Assembly: GCA_907163375.1 (NCBI GenBank)
Contig: CAJQUW010007783.1
Coordinates: 62,001 to 126,000 of the forward strand
Direction: 5' to 3'
DNA length: 64,000 nt
DNA from: Prostheceraeus crozeri
Lineage: Eukaryota; Platyhelminthes; Polycladida; Euryleptidae
Positions 36,267-49,312 of this stretch are shown here, one piece after another. Made by a program: the position numbers and the translations under genes. Position 1 is the first letter of the stretch. Every line of letters starts with the position of its first letter. The notes below the pieces were generated by a model. That model was not told the DNA's origin. It was given only the letters and a program-made list of their open reading frames with translations, and searched no databases.

Positions 36267-37044
36267 TAAAATGTAATTGAAAGTAATTTCTTTATTGTTG
36301 AGTTCAAGCAATATCATACATAGGTCTAGTATTGAAGTGCGTGAGGTTGAGAGTCCAAGAATTTTAGATGAGCGGATTGAATGGCCATGTTTTCTATTGT
36401 TTATTCATTTTTCATGCAGTGAAGGATTTACATGTAAACATCTTATTACATACACGAACCTACACGAAGAAATCTATTATCCACATGTAGCCAGCCAACA
36501 AGACTTTTCCATCATCGATGAGGCACTTCATATCCGCATCGCCGAATCCATTTACATCAAATTCAATCGGACAATCCAATCATATCATCAAAGAGATCTC
36601 ATCATCCATTCCATCATCGTCTATTCTGATTCAAGCATTTGTAACTGAATTGAAACGAATAAAATTGACCATAGATTTTGATGAATGGTTGATGATTATA
36701 TTGATTTTACTTGTTCTGAGTTTTATAAAGTCGAATTTGATGGAAGACAATGGCTGCTCATATGATTCGTCTTTTTACACAAAAGTCACGGTGGGTGGAA
36801 GTAATTTAATTGAAGCCTGTGATTGTTTTATCACACGTAAATCCTGACTGAATCCCAATTGTAACACTCAAAAGACTCAATAAAAACTATGTCGGTCGTA
36901 TGAAGATTATCATTATAAGGAGGACTCTTAAATACTGGGTATCAATTCTGATGATTTAGCGAAAGGCAAAGATTATAACTTGAACATTCTACTTAATTAT
37001 AATGATAATGTTGAATTTGTAATGTGGAGGGATGTGATTTTTGT
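36267..37044. other. intronic, nothing recognised
   Basis: Two overlapping open frames of 109-123 codons (36277-36847) lack motifs and splice context. Not called. Confidence 0.45.
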
Positions 37045-37398
37045 TGATTTATCATGAAATCCTGATTTTATGGGTTGATTTCGGTCATTTTTGAGAGAAG
37101 GCAGATTCTTCAAAAAAAGATATTAAAGCATTATGACTCAATGCTAGGTTATAATCACATCTGTTGTCACATGGGCTTCGCCTAAATATACATGTTAACT
37201 GTATGGACTGCATGCATTTCTAAGCGCGTTTCATTTCGTGTCACTTCATTTCTTGCTTATAATTTAACTTTCCCAGGCAATATGTGAATGTCCCAAACTA
37301 ATGGTTCTACTGTTAATGTAGTAATGAATGTTTATGCTGGGCCCCCTTCAAAAATTGGTTTCCTGATTTTTTTCGTTTGATCAATCACATCCCCGAAT
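37045..37398. repeat. unclassified dispersed repeat, copy 2
   Basis: Same orientation as the copy at 27484-27933, with shared blocks at both ends and a different middle. It lacks the G-rich tract. Confidence 0.8.
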
Positions 37399-38037
37399 GT
37401 GATACGTATGCATAAAGCCAAGCTGATGCATTATAAAACATTATCAAATAACTGTAAATATGCTATTAACATGAATTTCACACATTCCCCCAGGTGATGA
37501 TGCATTACCAAGTGATGAACAGCAGTGTTGCCGCATATGTACTTCATTCATAAATACTTATATTCAAGCAAGCAATCGATATTGCTGCTCAAGTCAATCA
37601 TTCTCTACACTACTTGATTCGGATCAATCAAACAGGCCAATTTTATTTGCAAAAACGTTTGAATAATAATTGATTAGTTGTGATTATAAAACCAATGACA
37701 AGATAACGCTTAAAGCATGGAAAGCATTTGGAGATTTACAAGGATCATAATGCGGAAAGATGTTCTCAGACTTGAAAAATAGCGCCAAATTCTTCAGCAG
37801 CTGCAGAAGCAGTGGTTTGTCCCTGCTCGAAATGGGCCAAACTGGTTTATAACATCTAGAATGGCTGCACAGGATGAAAGACTGTACACGGGCTGTTCTG
37901 CTTTTATTTATCCTAACTTGCAAAGTGCCAGTTCGCCTGACAGCAACGAGTGGTGCTGGGGAGTCCAACCTCTACTGCTGTCGCGGTAGCACCATATGGT
38001 TATGTGCATATTGCACATGTTTGTAAGCAGTTTGTAA
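37399..38037. other. intronic, nothing recognised
   Basis: A 94-codon minus-strand frame (37684-37968) is the only feature of note and has no recognised motif. Confidence 0.45.
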
Positions 38038-38918
38038 GCGCGACTGCAAGTTTTAAACTTGGCATAAATCTACGGACACGTACATTTTTCAACACCTAAA
38101 TTTTTTTGCTATTGGGAAATATCGACAAATTTATAATCATCTGAAAGAGAATTTTCGGATCTATCATTTGAATGTTGTTGAATTAATTATTTTTGAAATT
38201 GGTGGTTCCTAGAGGCCCATAAACCCGAAAGCCCCACATTTTCTTTGACTTGTTTTGACAAGCACATAAATCAATTTGAAACATTCTCCTTGTGATGTTC
38301 AAAACCGTCACAAGATTGGCTTTCAGAAAATATATACATAGTTTGAAGTTTCTCGAAGTTTATAGGCAATATTTTGAAAGTAGTATAGATAGAAAATGTA
38401 GCGATTTTTTCATTTTCAGAATATTTCTTCGAAGGGCCTTAAATTTACCCAACAAAAGCAGAACACACTAGTTTTGAGGTAAATAAATGTCACCAGTTAG
38501 TTAACAGCGTTATTTCTGTCATTATCGCAACACATTCTGAAAATGAAAAAATCGCCACATTTTCTATCTATACTACTTTCAAAATATTGCCTATAAACTT
38601 CGAGAAAACCCTGTCAAACTATATATTTTCTGAAAGCCAATCTTGTGACGGTTTTGAATATCACAAGGAGAATGTTTCAAATTGATTTATGCGCTTGTCA
38701 AAACAAGTCAAAGAAAATTTGGGGCTTTCGGGTTTATGGGCCTCTAGGAACCACCAATTTCAAAAACAATTAATTCAACAACATTCAAATGATAGATCCA
38801 AAAATTCTCTTTCAGATGATTATAAATTTGTCGATATCTCCCAATAGCAAAAAAATTTAGGTGTTGAAAAATGTACGTGTCCGTAGATTTATGCCAAGTT
38901 TAAAACTTGCAGTCGCGC
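38038..38918. mobile_element. 881-bp near-perfect palindrome (fold-back element)
   Basis: 38038-38422 and 38533-38918 are reverse complements at high identity across about 385 bp. The ends are GCGCGACTGCAAG and CTTGCAGTCGCGC. The outermost 30 bp also hold a small palindrome (GCAAGTTTTAAACTTG). The 110-bp spacer is unique. There is no coding capacity and no convincing target duplication (flanks TGTAA and ACTGT). A MITE-like or fold-back DNA element is the best description. Confidence 0.9.
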
Positions 38919-39206
38919 ACTGTATTTGTTCAATAACAAATATTGTGTATAAATTCAAATATATCTAAGTGTAAATTCCAGTGAAGTGTTTTTATAATCT
39001 TTCAATGCGTAACTTTGGCTACATTTGATAGCAGAGCGTGTGAGTGTTCTACATTCAACATGAGAAAATTATTTTATTGATATTTCTCCAATATTTTTCA
39101 CCTGATTCTCTATTTCATCCTCTCATATATTTTTTCACTCTCTGAGGTGAATTTATTCAAAGCCTTCTATTTTCTGTGTTATATTTGCTATATGACTAAT
39201 TAAAGC

Positions 39207-39586
39207 ATGCCAAGATTGTTAACGACATATAAAAGGTTGATGAAACAATTTGAAGTCAAACATAGAATAGCAGAAATACGCAAAAATGATGCAAACCTCA
39301 TTTTAAGTGATCCTGCTCAAGTAGGCTATTTCACACTGAAAGAAGAAATTAATAACCTAGAGCAGCAACTGTCTGAACTGAAGATTGCTATAACCAAACT
39401 ATGGAAAAGTCGGACAACGTCATTACGCAAATTGATGATGAACTAGTAGAGGAATATGAGCAACAAGCGGTGAACCACGCTCTGCTGCCAAATGCAGCCA
39501 AAGTTACTCAGTGGAAGATTATGAAAACACTTTACTGGAATTTACACTTAGATATATTTGAATTTACACACAATATTTGTCATTGA
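39207..39586 (+). other. unrecognised coiled-coil-like open frames with one frameshift
   Basis: Two overlapping frames, 39207-39446 (79 codons) and 39401-39586 (61 codons), look like one broken reading frame. The first is rich in charged residues and heptad-like leucines (LKEEINNLEQQLSELKIAI). The second continues with acidic ELVEEYEQQAV. It may be a pseudogene or retroelement fragment. There is no acceptor, promoter or known domain that I can name. I list it because its composition is more protein-like than surrounding frames. Confidence 0.3.
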
Positions 39587-40546
39587 ACAAATATATACTT
39601 ACTTGATGCATACAAACAACATGTGCCATATGCACATGACCATGTGGTGTTACTCCGACAACTACTGCCAAGGAATTTACTGCTTAAATTGCGCAAGTCT
39701 GAGGACATCTACCTATTATATGGTCAGACGAACTGACACTTCCCCCTGTGTCATGGCCAGGCGATCCTAAACGTACACGACCCCTCTTTCATGAATATTT
39801 AGCAATACATACCACGGAACAAACCATTGAGTACATTTATGTTAAACTTCTTCGTTTATTGATACTGTGTTCGATAAAGTGTATTCTGAAAATGAATTAT
39901 ATAATTGCCAGTGTAATTAGATATGCACCATTTGTCACATTTATCAGGTCTCTTGAGTCTGAAAGCCCTTAGCAGACATTTGGCTCACATATTAGACAAG
40001 CCTCATATTCAATTTCAGTGACGAATATTTCTGTGGCGCTCCTTCGTGCTATATTTGAAATGTAATCGCAGTCTGGTTCATGTACGCGTGTCTTTTGGCA
40101 GTTGAAGAGAAATTTCTTCGGTTTCGCGTCTCACGAGTTGCTTCCTTCAGGGAAGTCACAGTTTCAGTTCGTGCTCAAGATTAACATGTTTTTGGAAAGT
40201 GGAAATTTCAACTCAAATGCAGATCTGTCGCCTTTACATCCCTCAGTGCTACGCGTGATGAAAAATAAATCATTGTGTACTTTTTGCGAATGCATGATTT
40301 CCTCTCCTATCAAGATATCATTCTAACAGTTTTGTGTTTAGAACTCCTCCACTTCATGAAAGGTAGCAATTATATAGTTCATGATGTCACCAGTTGATGG
40401 GCTCAAATGTTCGTTGTTTATACTTGGAAGTCCATTTAGCAATGCACCTCTCTTCGATGTGGTCGAGCTGTCTTTATCCACTCCACTCTTTCATGCTGTG
40501 TTTGGCAAGAATACAGAGTCTACGTGCCTTAATACTGTCGAACCGT
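39587..40546. other. intronic, nothing recognised
   Basis: No feature seen up to the SINE at 40547. Confidence 0.5.
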
Positions 40547-40760
40547 CGCTGTTGTCTTGTGGTAGAGTGTTCGCTTTGCGTCCTGGAGACCTTTGTTCAA
40601 ACCTTGGTCGGGTCAAAACTAAGACTTTTAAAATAGGTGCACCCTGCATTCTTGCTAAACACTCAGCACAAAAGAATGAGAGTGGGACAAATTACAACTC
40701 GGCCACATGGAAGAAAGGCTCCGTGCCTAAAGTGCTTTCGAGTATAAACAAGGTTTATTA
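40547..40760 (+). mobile_element. tRNA-derived SINE, family 2, copy 2
   Basis: Head CTTGTGGTAGAGTGTTCGCT with box B-like TTGTTCAAACC, then the same body as at 560-774 (CTAAACACTCAGCACAAAAG, GAATGAGAGTGGGA, TGGAAGAAAGGCTC). Confidence 0.85.
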
Positions 40761-41640
40761 ATTTCTTTAAAGTCTTTGGTTTGACCTGACCTAGAATTGA
40801 AACTAAGTTCTTCCGGATGCAGAGCGAACACTACAGCAAGGACACTGTGCCAGCAAATAGTACTTGAGAATAGTTATCAAGCTCTAATAAATATTCAATC
40901 GGCATTAGTCCCAAACATGGTATCCGAGTACTTGTAATGAACCTGCAAATAGAATAATTAGATATTGAGCTGCATTTACAGTGTGCTTGAAAAAAGCAGC
41001 ATTTGATAATTGTTACGTAGAAGTCAGTAGTGCTAAAAAGCAATATTTGTTGAATATTCTCAGAAATTAACTTAACATTCTAATTCCGCACCTCAAATTT
41101 ACCAATTAATGATGGTACAACTTTAAATAAGGAGTAGTGTTGATATTGAGAAATGTGAGCTTATCTAAGAATTAAAAAACAATTTCCTGCGACCGTTGTA
41201 GTTTTATATACCCAATATTTGGGCCTAGACTTTATCAAGGGATGCAGAAAACGGAAATTGTATTAAATGTTGTTAAGAAAATCTAAAATTAACATGAACA
41301 TTGAGACATGCTGACACAGAATTTAACAGAAACATCATGGATTGCTAGGAGTGGATTGCGTTCCTGCGTCGAATCCTTAAACCCGCTGGAGATGAATTGG
41401 ACACCTTGATATTGCATATTCATTTGGATTTCTCAAAATTTGATATTAATCAATAAATGCATGACAATAACGAAGGTAGATTACATAATTGATTCCCAAA
41501 AAAGTGTACACTTCTCTCTGAGAGAACAATTTTTAACTTCTCGTTCTTTTTAGCGGTCAACCGTGAACGATCTTGTTGAGAGTCATGATCGCTAATAAAT
41601 GAATTTGACAACTGAACAATGTACAATTCATTCTCAGCTC
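40761..41640. other. intronic, nothing recognised
   Basis: AT-rich, no recognised element. Confidence 0.5.
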
Positions 41641-41741
41641 TCGTCGAGCTATCAACTCCGAGTGGCAGTTGATTTTAAAGACAGCCGAAAAAGTACAAGC
41701 TTCCATACTTCATTTGAGTAGCTATCAGGTGGGAGAGAGGA

Positions 41742-41750
41742 GATAAAAAA
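41742..41750 (+). promoter_or_regulatory. possible TATA-like box for the candidate exon at 41831
   Basis: GATAAAAAA lies about 85 bp before the ATG. A near-palindrome TTTCACTCCGAGTGAAA lies between them (about 41794-41811). Such a short A-rich string is common in this DNA, so it is weak evidence alone. Confidence 0.2.
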
Positions 41751-41830
41751 CTATTTACCTTGAGCGTGCGAATGATCCCAGTGAAGTGCAAAATGGTTTT
41801 CACTCCGAGTGAAACACCTAGCGAGTGATA

Positions 41831-41902
41831 ATGAAACCGACATGTGGAATCTCAACATCGTTAGCTCTGTTCGTCTTGATTATTGACGTGTTTTGCTTTG
41901 AG
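41831..41902 (+). CDS. candidate first exon encoding a signal peptide
   Basis: ATG starts a 24-codon frame, MKPTCGISTSLALFVLII followed by DVFCFE, ending exactly at a consensus donor GTGAGT. The peptide has the design of a signal peptide: short basic start, a hydrophobic core (LALFVLII), then a polar end with Cys. An in-frame stop lies four codons upstream, and A at -3 suits initiation. The exon ends in phase 0, whereas the next known Ig exon (51461) needs phase 1, so it cannot splice directly to it in frame. It may begin a nested gene, or an alternative transcript via unseen exons. No partner exon was found, so this remains a candidate. Confidence 0.4.
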
Positions 41903-43164
41903 GTGAGTTATCGGTCACGCAATCGAATACCCATGCGCCTGAATGAGCAGTTATAGAAATACAAAGACAATGTAATGACGGATTCACGACGAACGGAGAT
42001 ATTTCGACTGTAAAACCTTTTCTCCTGTGAGAAAGAAACGATACTGAAGCTTGCTCTTACAGTAATGAAGCATTCAGAAAACGAATTATTTTGATGAACT
42101 CAAGGAGGAGGAATTTTTACAAGTCCGCTCCATTTGACATCTTGTTAATTATTCAAATCTGTAATGAAATTATTCCTTATTTTTTAACATTTAAGATTAC
42201 TTTTATGCAATTTTCTTGTCTACGGTATTATCACCCTGATATATAAACCACGCACTCTGACTGCCTTTACCTTCTTTTTAGTGCACTGAGGCAGCGACTG
42301 CGTAGCGAAACGTTTGCCGTGTAAATATTTTTAGCAACTAATTTTTCTTAAAGCCGTTACTAAAGGGAGTGCCGCATTTTTGATTTATCATCCTCATCAT
42401 GAACACCCTCCCGTATAAGGCTATCAACTATTATTTTATGCAATTTTCTTGTGTCATCCTGTGCAGGAGTCAAGCTTTTCTTAGAGCTCATCTTTCATCA
42501 ACTGCTACATCACTGAATTCCTATCACTGAATCACATCATTTCCTAAGTTCAAAGTTGCAGAACAATTGCTTGTTGGTTGCTGTGATACTTCGTTTTGTT
42601 GTGATTAAGAAATTCGCATAATTCATTGGAAATTGTTGCGGATCATGAAGTTTGTAAAGCAACGAGCCATTGGTCAGAAGGTGAAAGAGAAATTGAGGAA
42701 TACATAAATTTGATTTTTAAGAAGAAAGTGTAACATATCATAAAATTTAAGGATAACAAATGGGAAAGCTTTTAAAGAAGCAGGAGTCTCTCTATTGAAC
42801 CTTAACAACCAAATGAATGCATTCTTTTGAACACGTCATGAGAAATGATAACTCAAATCGTATGAATGCCTTCTATTCAATATCAGGAATCACTGCGGTC
42901 AATCGCAAAGATCAGAAGAATGAAGAATTCAGAGTCTTACAGATTTGTTATTGAATTGAGATTCAGACTGATCATCGCTATCCCAGACCGTTATCCCGCT
43001 TTGTAGAAAGAAATTTCTTCACAAACCTTGCCATATGAACGAGGACCGGATCATTGAGAACAAAGGCCTGTCGCAGTGGATTGAATTGAATATATAATAA
43101 GAATGACAACGATTAAGTCAATGAAAGATGCCAACACCCTTGATTCCCCGACCGCATTCCCCTG
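41903..43164. other. intronic; one decayed hammerhead-like string
   Basis: At 42290-42318, GGCA and TGCC could pair around GCGAAACGT, similar to the motif at 31476, but the core lacks the U4 and A9 equivalents. Nothing else was recognised. Confidence 0.35.
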
Positions 43165-43235
43165 ACCAAGGAATCGAACCGAAGTCCGCGGTGGAGACGA
43201 GCTCGCACCTTCTTCACTAGGCCACGCTGATGGTA
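43165..43235 (-). mobile_element. tRNA-like SINE head or tRNA pseudogene
   Basis: On the minus strand, GTGGCCTAGTGAAGAAGGTG resembles box A and GGTTCGATTCC matches box B at tRNA spacing. The acceptor stem is not convincing, so it is not called as a functional tRNA. It is the only tRNA-like head in the window on the minus strand, and unlike SINE families 1 and 2 in sequence. Confidence 0.5.
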
Positions 43236-44138
43236 CAAGAGGAATGCGAGTGAAGGCAGTAGTCATCTCCAAATGATATCGACAGCATATTGCCTTATTA
43301 CTATTGACAGAATGCTACCAGCATTCATGCTGTAGCGAGACAGCATATCAGCTTCTCATTCGACTACGTCACACAGTAGGTTGAACCCCCCCTTGTCAAC
43401 CCATCCATGTATCCCCAAAATATCAGCATTGAAGGATGGTTCAAGGTCTCCCGGAATTCAGCCTCACTTGTCTTCATATTGTAGAAGCATCGACTGAATT
43501 GATGTTGTTTTATTACAACACTTGACTATACAACTCCAGCTTTTCTTTTGGAAGTACAGTAATACACGAATGATGTGTTGCATGAAAATCATGTCAAAGG
43601 CGAATCTTCGTACGTGATCGGGCAAAGAATCAATGAGAAATGATGAGATGAGTTCCTGACCTGATGACTTTAGATGTCATTTATGTATTTTTTCTTTTAA
43701 AATTCACAATTTCGAACTTAAAAGTTAAAAAGAGCATAACAATTCGTAGTCGTTGTATCGTAAAGGCACACATGAATTTCTGTACAAGCAACAAAAAGGC
43801 ACTGTCGATGCATTCTAATTACATAAATATTGCAGGATGCTGAGTTGCCGAAGCATTGACTAGAAAAATGCAATTAGTTAGGTACAAAATTTACTTTTCA
43901 GTCGCAGACGCTGTCTTTCGTCCAACAAGGACCAGATCGGAATAGTCCAAAGTAACCTATGATGTCCATGGCTGAACAACTTGAACGACTGCTCAGCTGC
44001 GTTTATAATTCATAGTCTGCCGTGTGACTGGTGATCATAAAATTTCACTTGTGCATGTAAAAATAGCAGCACTAAATGCTTTTTAATGCAAAAAAACGTA
44101 AGCTAAGAGAATGATGAAAACAGGCTTTATTTGTTTAC
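43236..44138. other. intronic, nothing recognised
   Basis: No recognised feature. Confidence 0.5.
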
Positions 44139-44262
44139 GCATCACCGCGGCAGTGAGTGTGTTCAACTAGGTGTGATTGAGAGACATACAATACGCATGC
44201 GCATCACCGCGGCAGTGAGTGTGTTCAACTAGGTGTGATTGGGAGACATACAATACGCATAG
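44139..44262. repeat. 62-bp tandem duplication
   Basis: GCATCACCGCGGCAGTGAGT begins both copies (44139 and 44201). They differ at only one visible base (GATTGAGAG versus GATTGGGAG). It is GC-richer than its surroundings. Confidence 0.9.
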
Positions 44263-45524
44263 TGGGGTATTACTGGATTCGAGATATTATCATTTTTAGT
44301 CAAACTTTCAGCAGTCAACTTTTGACTGTAGTAGAAGGAATCAATTAATTAATTGCCATTATTCGACTTTTCTAATCGATTAAGTACGATCTACTTATTA
44401 CAATGATCAACGATCAATTAATAACGACCAATCGATTGCAACACATTGATTCTTTATGTCCTCTGGATGTAAACAAATCAGCAATTGCACTCTCGTCGAT
44501 TCTGCCGTTCATTTTCTGTCCATCAAGATTTGTGTCAGACGAAAGGATAATGTCGCGAATAGATTGATATTCAAATACTATGAGTATCTTATGTTATACG
44601 TATGAAAAATGATATATGATACAAACAAGATGATACTGGAGATTCCATTCATCAGACTTTTGTCAGACATAATGGAATTACTACGGAATATTCAAGAAAT
44701 ACATGAGAGATTTTGGTTGTTATTGTATTTCTGTTTTCCTCATTGCCTTTTCTGCTCAATGATTTCTCAAAAGTAGCCTATACAATTTCGTGGAGGTTTG
44801 ATAAAGCCATTCTCTCACATTGACAGTAATATACAACTTTTGCATAATTGAGGAAATTACGTGTCCTCGCTTGTCAGTGGCTACATAATGACATGTTGAA
44901 CATGATACAAATTAAAATTTTGAGCTTTGTCATACTGATCTCTTGATAACTCACATCTGAAGAGCTAGCAGGAGCATACCTCGTTTTCTATAGTCTAATG
45001 ATTTCAGGAGAGCGATCAGATGAAGTGCTCAAGTATAGCCATAAAGAAAAGAGTCAACTGAAAGAAGGGTCAGGAGCTCTATCTAGGAAGCAGCACAACT
45101 CCATGAAACTAAACATCGCTGTGTTGTATCTAGCCCAGCATCCAGCATGTACAAGGGTTATACACGGGATTTCCCGAGAATTCCCGATAATTTCGAGTCT
45201 CGATTCTCGGAAAATTTCGCGAAACATTATGCTCTCTGAAAAATTGGGAAAGACTATTTGAGGACATTAGTCTCGTATATTTGAGGACATATATATAAAT
45301 CAGCAGAATTCGCTGCATAGACAATTCTCTTGCCTACATAGGAATTGTAGCTGTTGCAGTCCTCCAATAAGAGGACGTAATAATACGTTAAAGTTATCTT
45401 TCCCTAGATTTTCAGATTTGGTCATGACCCCTAAATTTTGATTAATCTCCCAAAAATCATGATGCCACTCAACTATTTTTCATTAAAGTAACCAATTTCG
45501 TGATAGAGTGTTCACCTGTGTGAT
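44263..45524. other. intronic, nothing firm
   Basis: A frame beginning after CTAATGATTTCAG at 45008 runs about 80 codons but has no donor or motif I trust. Not called. Confidence 0.45.
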
Positions 45525-45640
45525 AGCCTGGTGGTAGAGTGTTTGCGCTGCGCCTTGGAAATTTGGGTTCAAACTTAGATCAGTTCACCATGAACTAAAA
45601 CAGGTAGGCTATACAATCTCTCTTGGCTAGTCCCACAAAT
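45525..45640 (+). mobile_element. tRNA-derived SINE, family 2, partial copy 3
   Basis: CCTGGTGGTAGAGTGTTTGC and box B-like TTTGGGTTCAAAC match the head of family 2. The body is diverged or replaced. Confidence 0.6.
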
Positions 45641-48600
45641 GACATTACCAGTGGGCTATCCACCTGATTGTGGCGCTTGCAGCGTGTACCAAACGCCTGG
45701 CTCATTAGCTAGAGATTCGGGGGTGAGGTGTACCATAGAATAGGGGAATTTTGCATGTGCATTTGGTATTTTATAGCTTAACTGAGTGGCCAAGATGTCT
45801 TAATGTTCTCTCATACTTGACTAACATTGCATAAATTCATTGGAACATTGAATCACAAGATGCAGATTGCTACAGGATTTAAAAACTAAACATACGAAAT
45901 TGATTTTTGAGGTAAACGCTTAGATATTTGTTCACAATGTATGCATGTTTTATACACAGCAAGCGAGATTCACAAATTGTAATATTGCAAGTACTGCAGT
46001 CTATTTACAGTGTGGTTGAACTTGACAAGAATCAAAATTATCGCAATGTTAAGATTTAAGTAGTACAAATTCGTTGCATTTCGGTAAGCTGTCTGCAGTC
46101 GACGCTCCGCAAAAAGTTAACTTTTGCTTTTGCACTGCTGCTAATGGGAGCATAATTATAGTTTTGGTTACATAGTGTTTCAGCAAGCAAGATTAGAGAT
46201 CGGTCATGCCAACCGACGTCATTGGAATTTATGTTCAACTTCTCTGCATAATCGATGAGAAAAGAAATCGCCTGTCCATTCCACAATCATCTATCTAGGA
46301 GTTTTTTTGCAAGTTCCACTTGTAGATTGGTCTTAGAATCTTGAGTCGAGCGAAATTCATTCCTCTTCTCTGGAAACCAATACTGTTGACCTCATGGCAA
46401 AGTGGATTGCCACTTGAAAGGAGAACAAATGTCTTCCAATATATTCCATTTTTCAGTTGAGAATGATATTAATCGAGTGATCTATCACACATGAATTCTC
46501 CAGGTTAAGGTTCTTGAGACTTTCGTCTTGTTCAATGAGGACATCGATCCGACAGTGAATAATCTCATGATAGAATTGTTGGTTTTGGTTCATATCAGTT
46601 TATTATAAATAATATATCGATACGAAGCAGCCATGCTTAAAACATGAATAAGTATACCGGCACATCATCTCATCGATTTCGGAAGATAAATGTTCTGAAT
46701 CTTCGAATATCAAAAGCTATGTCTTCTCTGAGCCGGTGGCGAGGTGAATGCATGCCTTTTGATATGAGTTGGTTCGATGTTTATCTCTAAGAAGTCAGTG
46801 GGATAAAACATATTCATTTCACAATGCAGGGTCGCAGTTTGCGGTATTCAATCGGTATCGCAGTTTGCGATGCAACTTCGAAAGAAGTATCGCAAGAAGC
46901 TGTGACGCAATTGAGCATGAGCGCTTTGTGTGTGCCTGTGTGTCGATGCCTCGATGAAACAGGCATTACTAAATAACATAGCCATATCTCATTCGCTCTT
47001 GTCATGTTTCAACAATTATTCAATACTTTCATCGCGGAATTTTGATTAGATAGGTGACAATTCAAGTACAGAAATTTGGGGATTTTTGCGAACTTTCGGT
47101 AGATTAAGCACTCAGAATCCACCATGGATGATTGACAGGTCTCTAGGAAGGGTGGAATAAATCAATTTACAACATCAAGTATCTATAATCTCTATCCGAG
47201 CATCTTCTGATCTACAGTGTATCTCATACTTAACTAATGCTACAAAATAAGTTCCAGACAAAATCATTCAATTCAAGTTTAACATTCATTTGATCAGAAT
47301 GTTAAACGGACTTTACATCCTGATCTGATGGAAAGCTGAACAGTCAAATGTAATAAATTCTTTCTATTTGTCTAATATGCATGAAACCCTACAAGTAGCA
47401 TCCAGCTCTTCACTGTGGGTTAGTCGTGCGTCTTCCTTTCATAGCTGTTCGTGCGAGTCCTTGTTGAACGAAACGCGGCGTCTGAGGCTGCTAAAAAGAA
47501 ACTATTGCTTTTGTTGATGCACAAACGAACTGTCACTCTGTAGACTCTATGATTAGACGCATTGCTCAGCCAGCATCAGATGATTAATTACAGAGGAGCA
47601 TTGCTCGACCAATATCTTGAAATTGAGGAGTAAGTTTTAGATGCGAGTTCAATTCTTGTGCTATTTAAATATCAAACTTTGTTTCAGGATTTGACGATAC
47701 TCTTTTATAAGTATTGAGAAGTCACTTAAAATCTTCACATCAGAAAACTAAGTAATATTGTGTTCTGAGCGCATGATTTCCTGTTACGCTGACAGCCCAC
47801 CCCATCGCCGAACTTCTGCCTCACTTCATGCGCCTTCTTTCATTTATCTGAAATGAAGTGTGGTCTAATATTCGACACTCAAAATGCCGCATTTTCCACT
47901 GAAACTAAACGTAGACTCTCAGTGTTCATGTTACGATGACACTTCTATGATGTTTTATGATATGATATTTCAACATACTGTATATGAACAATGAGATTCC
48001 TGTCATGCTCATCAGGGCTCCTCAAAAGTTGGGATGCGTCCCAATAGTTGAGGCGCTTGACAATTTCAGTCGGACACTTACTGAATTTCATTCAGACTAT
48101 TACAAATAGACTATACATATTAATAACGTATTACTATCAAATAATGCTTTTGTCAACTTTTTATGTAGCACTTTTAGTATTTCTGAACTAATGTATGAAC
48201 TTAGCATTAAGACAATTCATGTTGTCTGAACTTCTATAAATCCTATATAATATACTATCGACCTCAGAAGGCGCAGAACTCCGAAGATCCGTCGCGGTTT
48301 ACTGTAAATATAATTCTTCACTTCGAGACCGAAACGTTTCTTTCCCGGGAGTTCTGACAACATGAATGTCTTAATGCAAACTTTATGTTATCCCGGTGCC
48401 TCGTCGATTATGTGATACTGTTTCACCTCAAACAAGCATTCCAAGTCCACTTTGTAACTGAGAGTAAGCTCTGATCCTTCATCTTGCATTTCGCAAAAGG
48501 CAGCATTTATTTCATTTGATAATATTCAGCATGATGGCGATGTAAAAAAGATAACTTCTCTTGTGAAATGAATTTTTTGTTCCCAACAATGTCCATATTC

Positions 48601-49312
48601 ATGTGCTAAAATTTCAGATGATAGAAAATTAAACCGATTGTTTATTCTACCAGTTGAATCTTTAGATAACAAACAGGGCCAATATATCGAACAGCAAATT
48701 ATTTTGCACATAATTTTATGGAAACATATGAAGCATTATCCTGCACTTGCAATGCATTCACTACCGCAGTTTTCACACTTCATGGTGCTATGCTGTGTTA
48801 TTGTATCCAAGTATCAGATTATTGAAGCAAAATCGTAGCTGTGATCGTAGAATCGTAGAATTGATTGATTTTTCCACGTATCACTATAAACACTGACTGG
48901 AATAAAGAAACTTTCATAATATATGCTTCAACTAAAGCGAATCTGAGCATCTCTATTTTGCCAAAGTTTTGATAACGCAGATAACTATGCAAAATCTTTT
49001 ACTTGTGGAGCAGGAAATCTCAAGGAAATTAGTTGAAATTTCAAATTAGATATCATCCAATCTGTTGATCAGTCATGATGTAAAACACATCTGTCATTGC
49101 ATGTTGCTGCATATGAAGTCATTTGTCTCTCACAGAAGTTTGTAATGTGCGATTTGTAGGCGTCCCTATATTCCTCATCGATCGGTAGTGTTTGTGTTCT
49201 TATTTGCTTGCTATTATTGTAACATTGAAAAAAGTTTGAAATCATGGCATTACAAGCCTGAAGGAAGAATACTTTTGAAAGGACTCTAATGAGAGAAGAT
49301 GTTTGCACTTAC
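45641..49312. other. intronic, nothing recognised
   Basis: 3.7 kb with short open frames only. CGAAACG strings at 47467 and 48336 were checked for hammerhead cores and do not have them. Confidence 0.45.

Noticed and set aside
42286-42318. Hammerhead-like motif similar to 31476
   Set aside because: GGCA/TGCC and GAAACGTT are present, but core U4 and A9 equivalents are missing, and no PLE coding remnant is adjacent.
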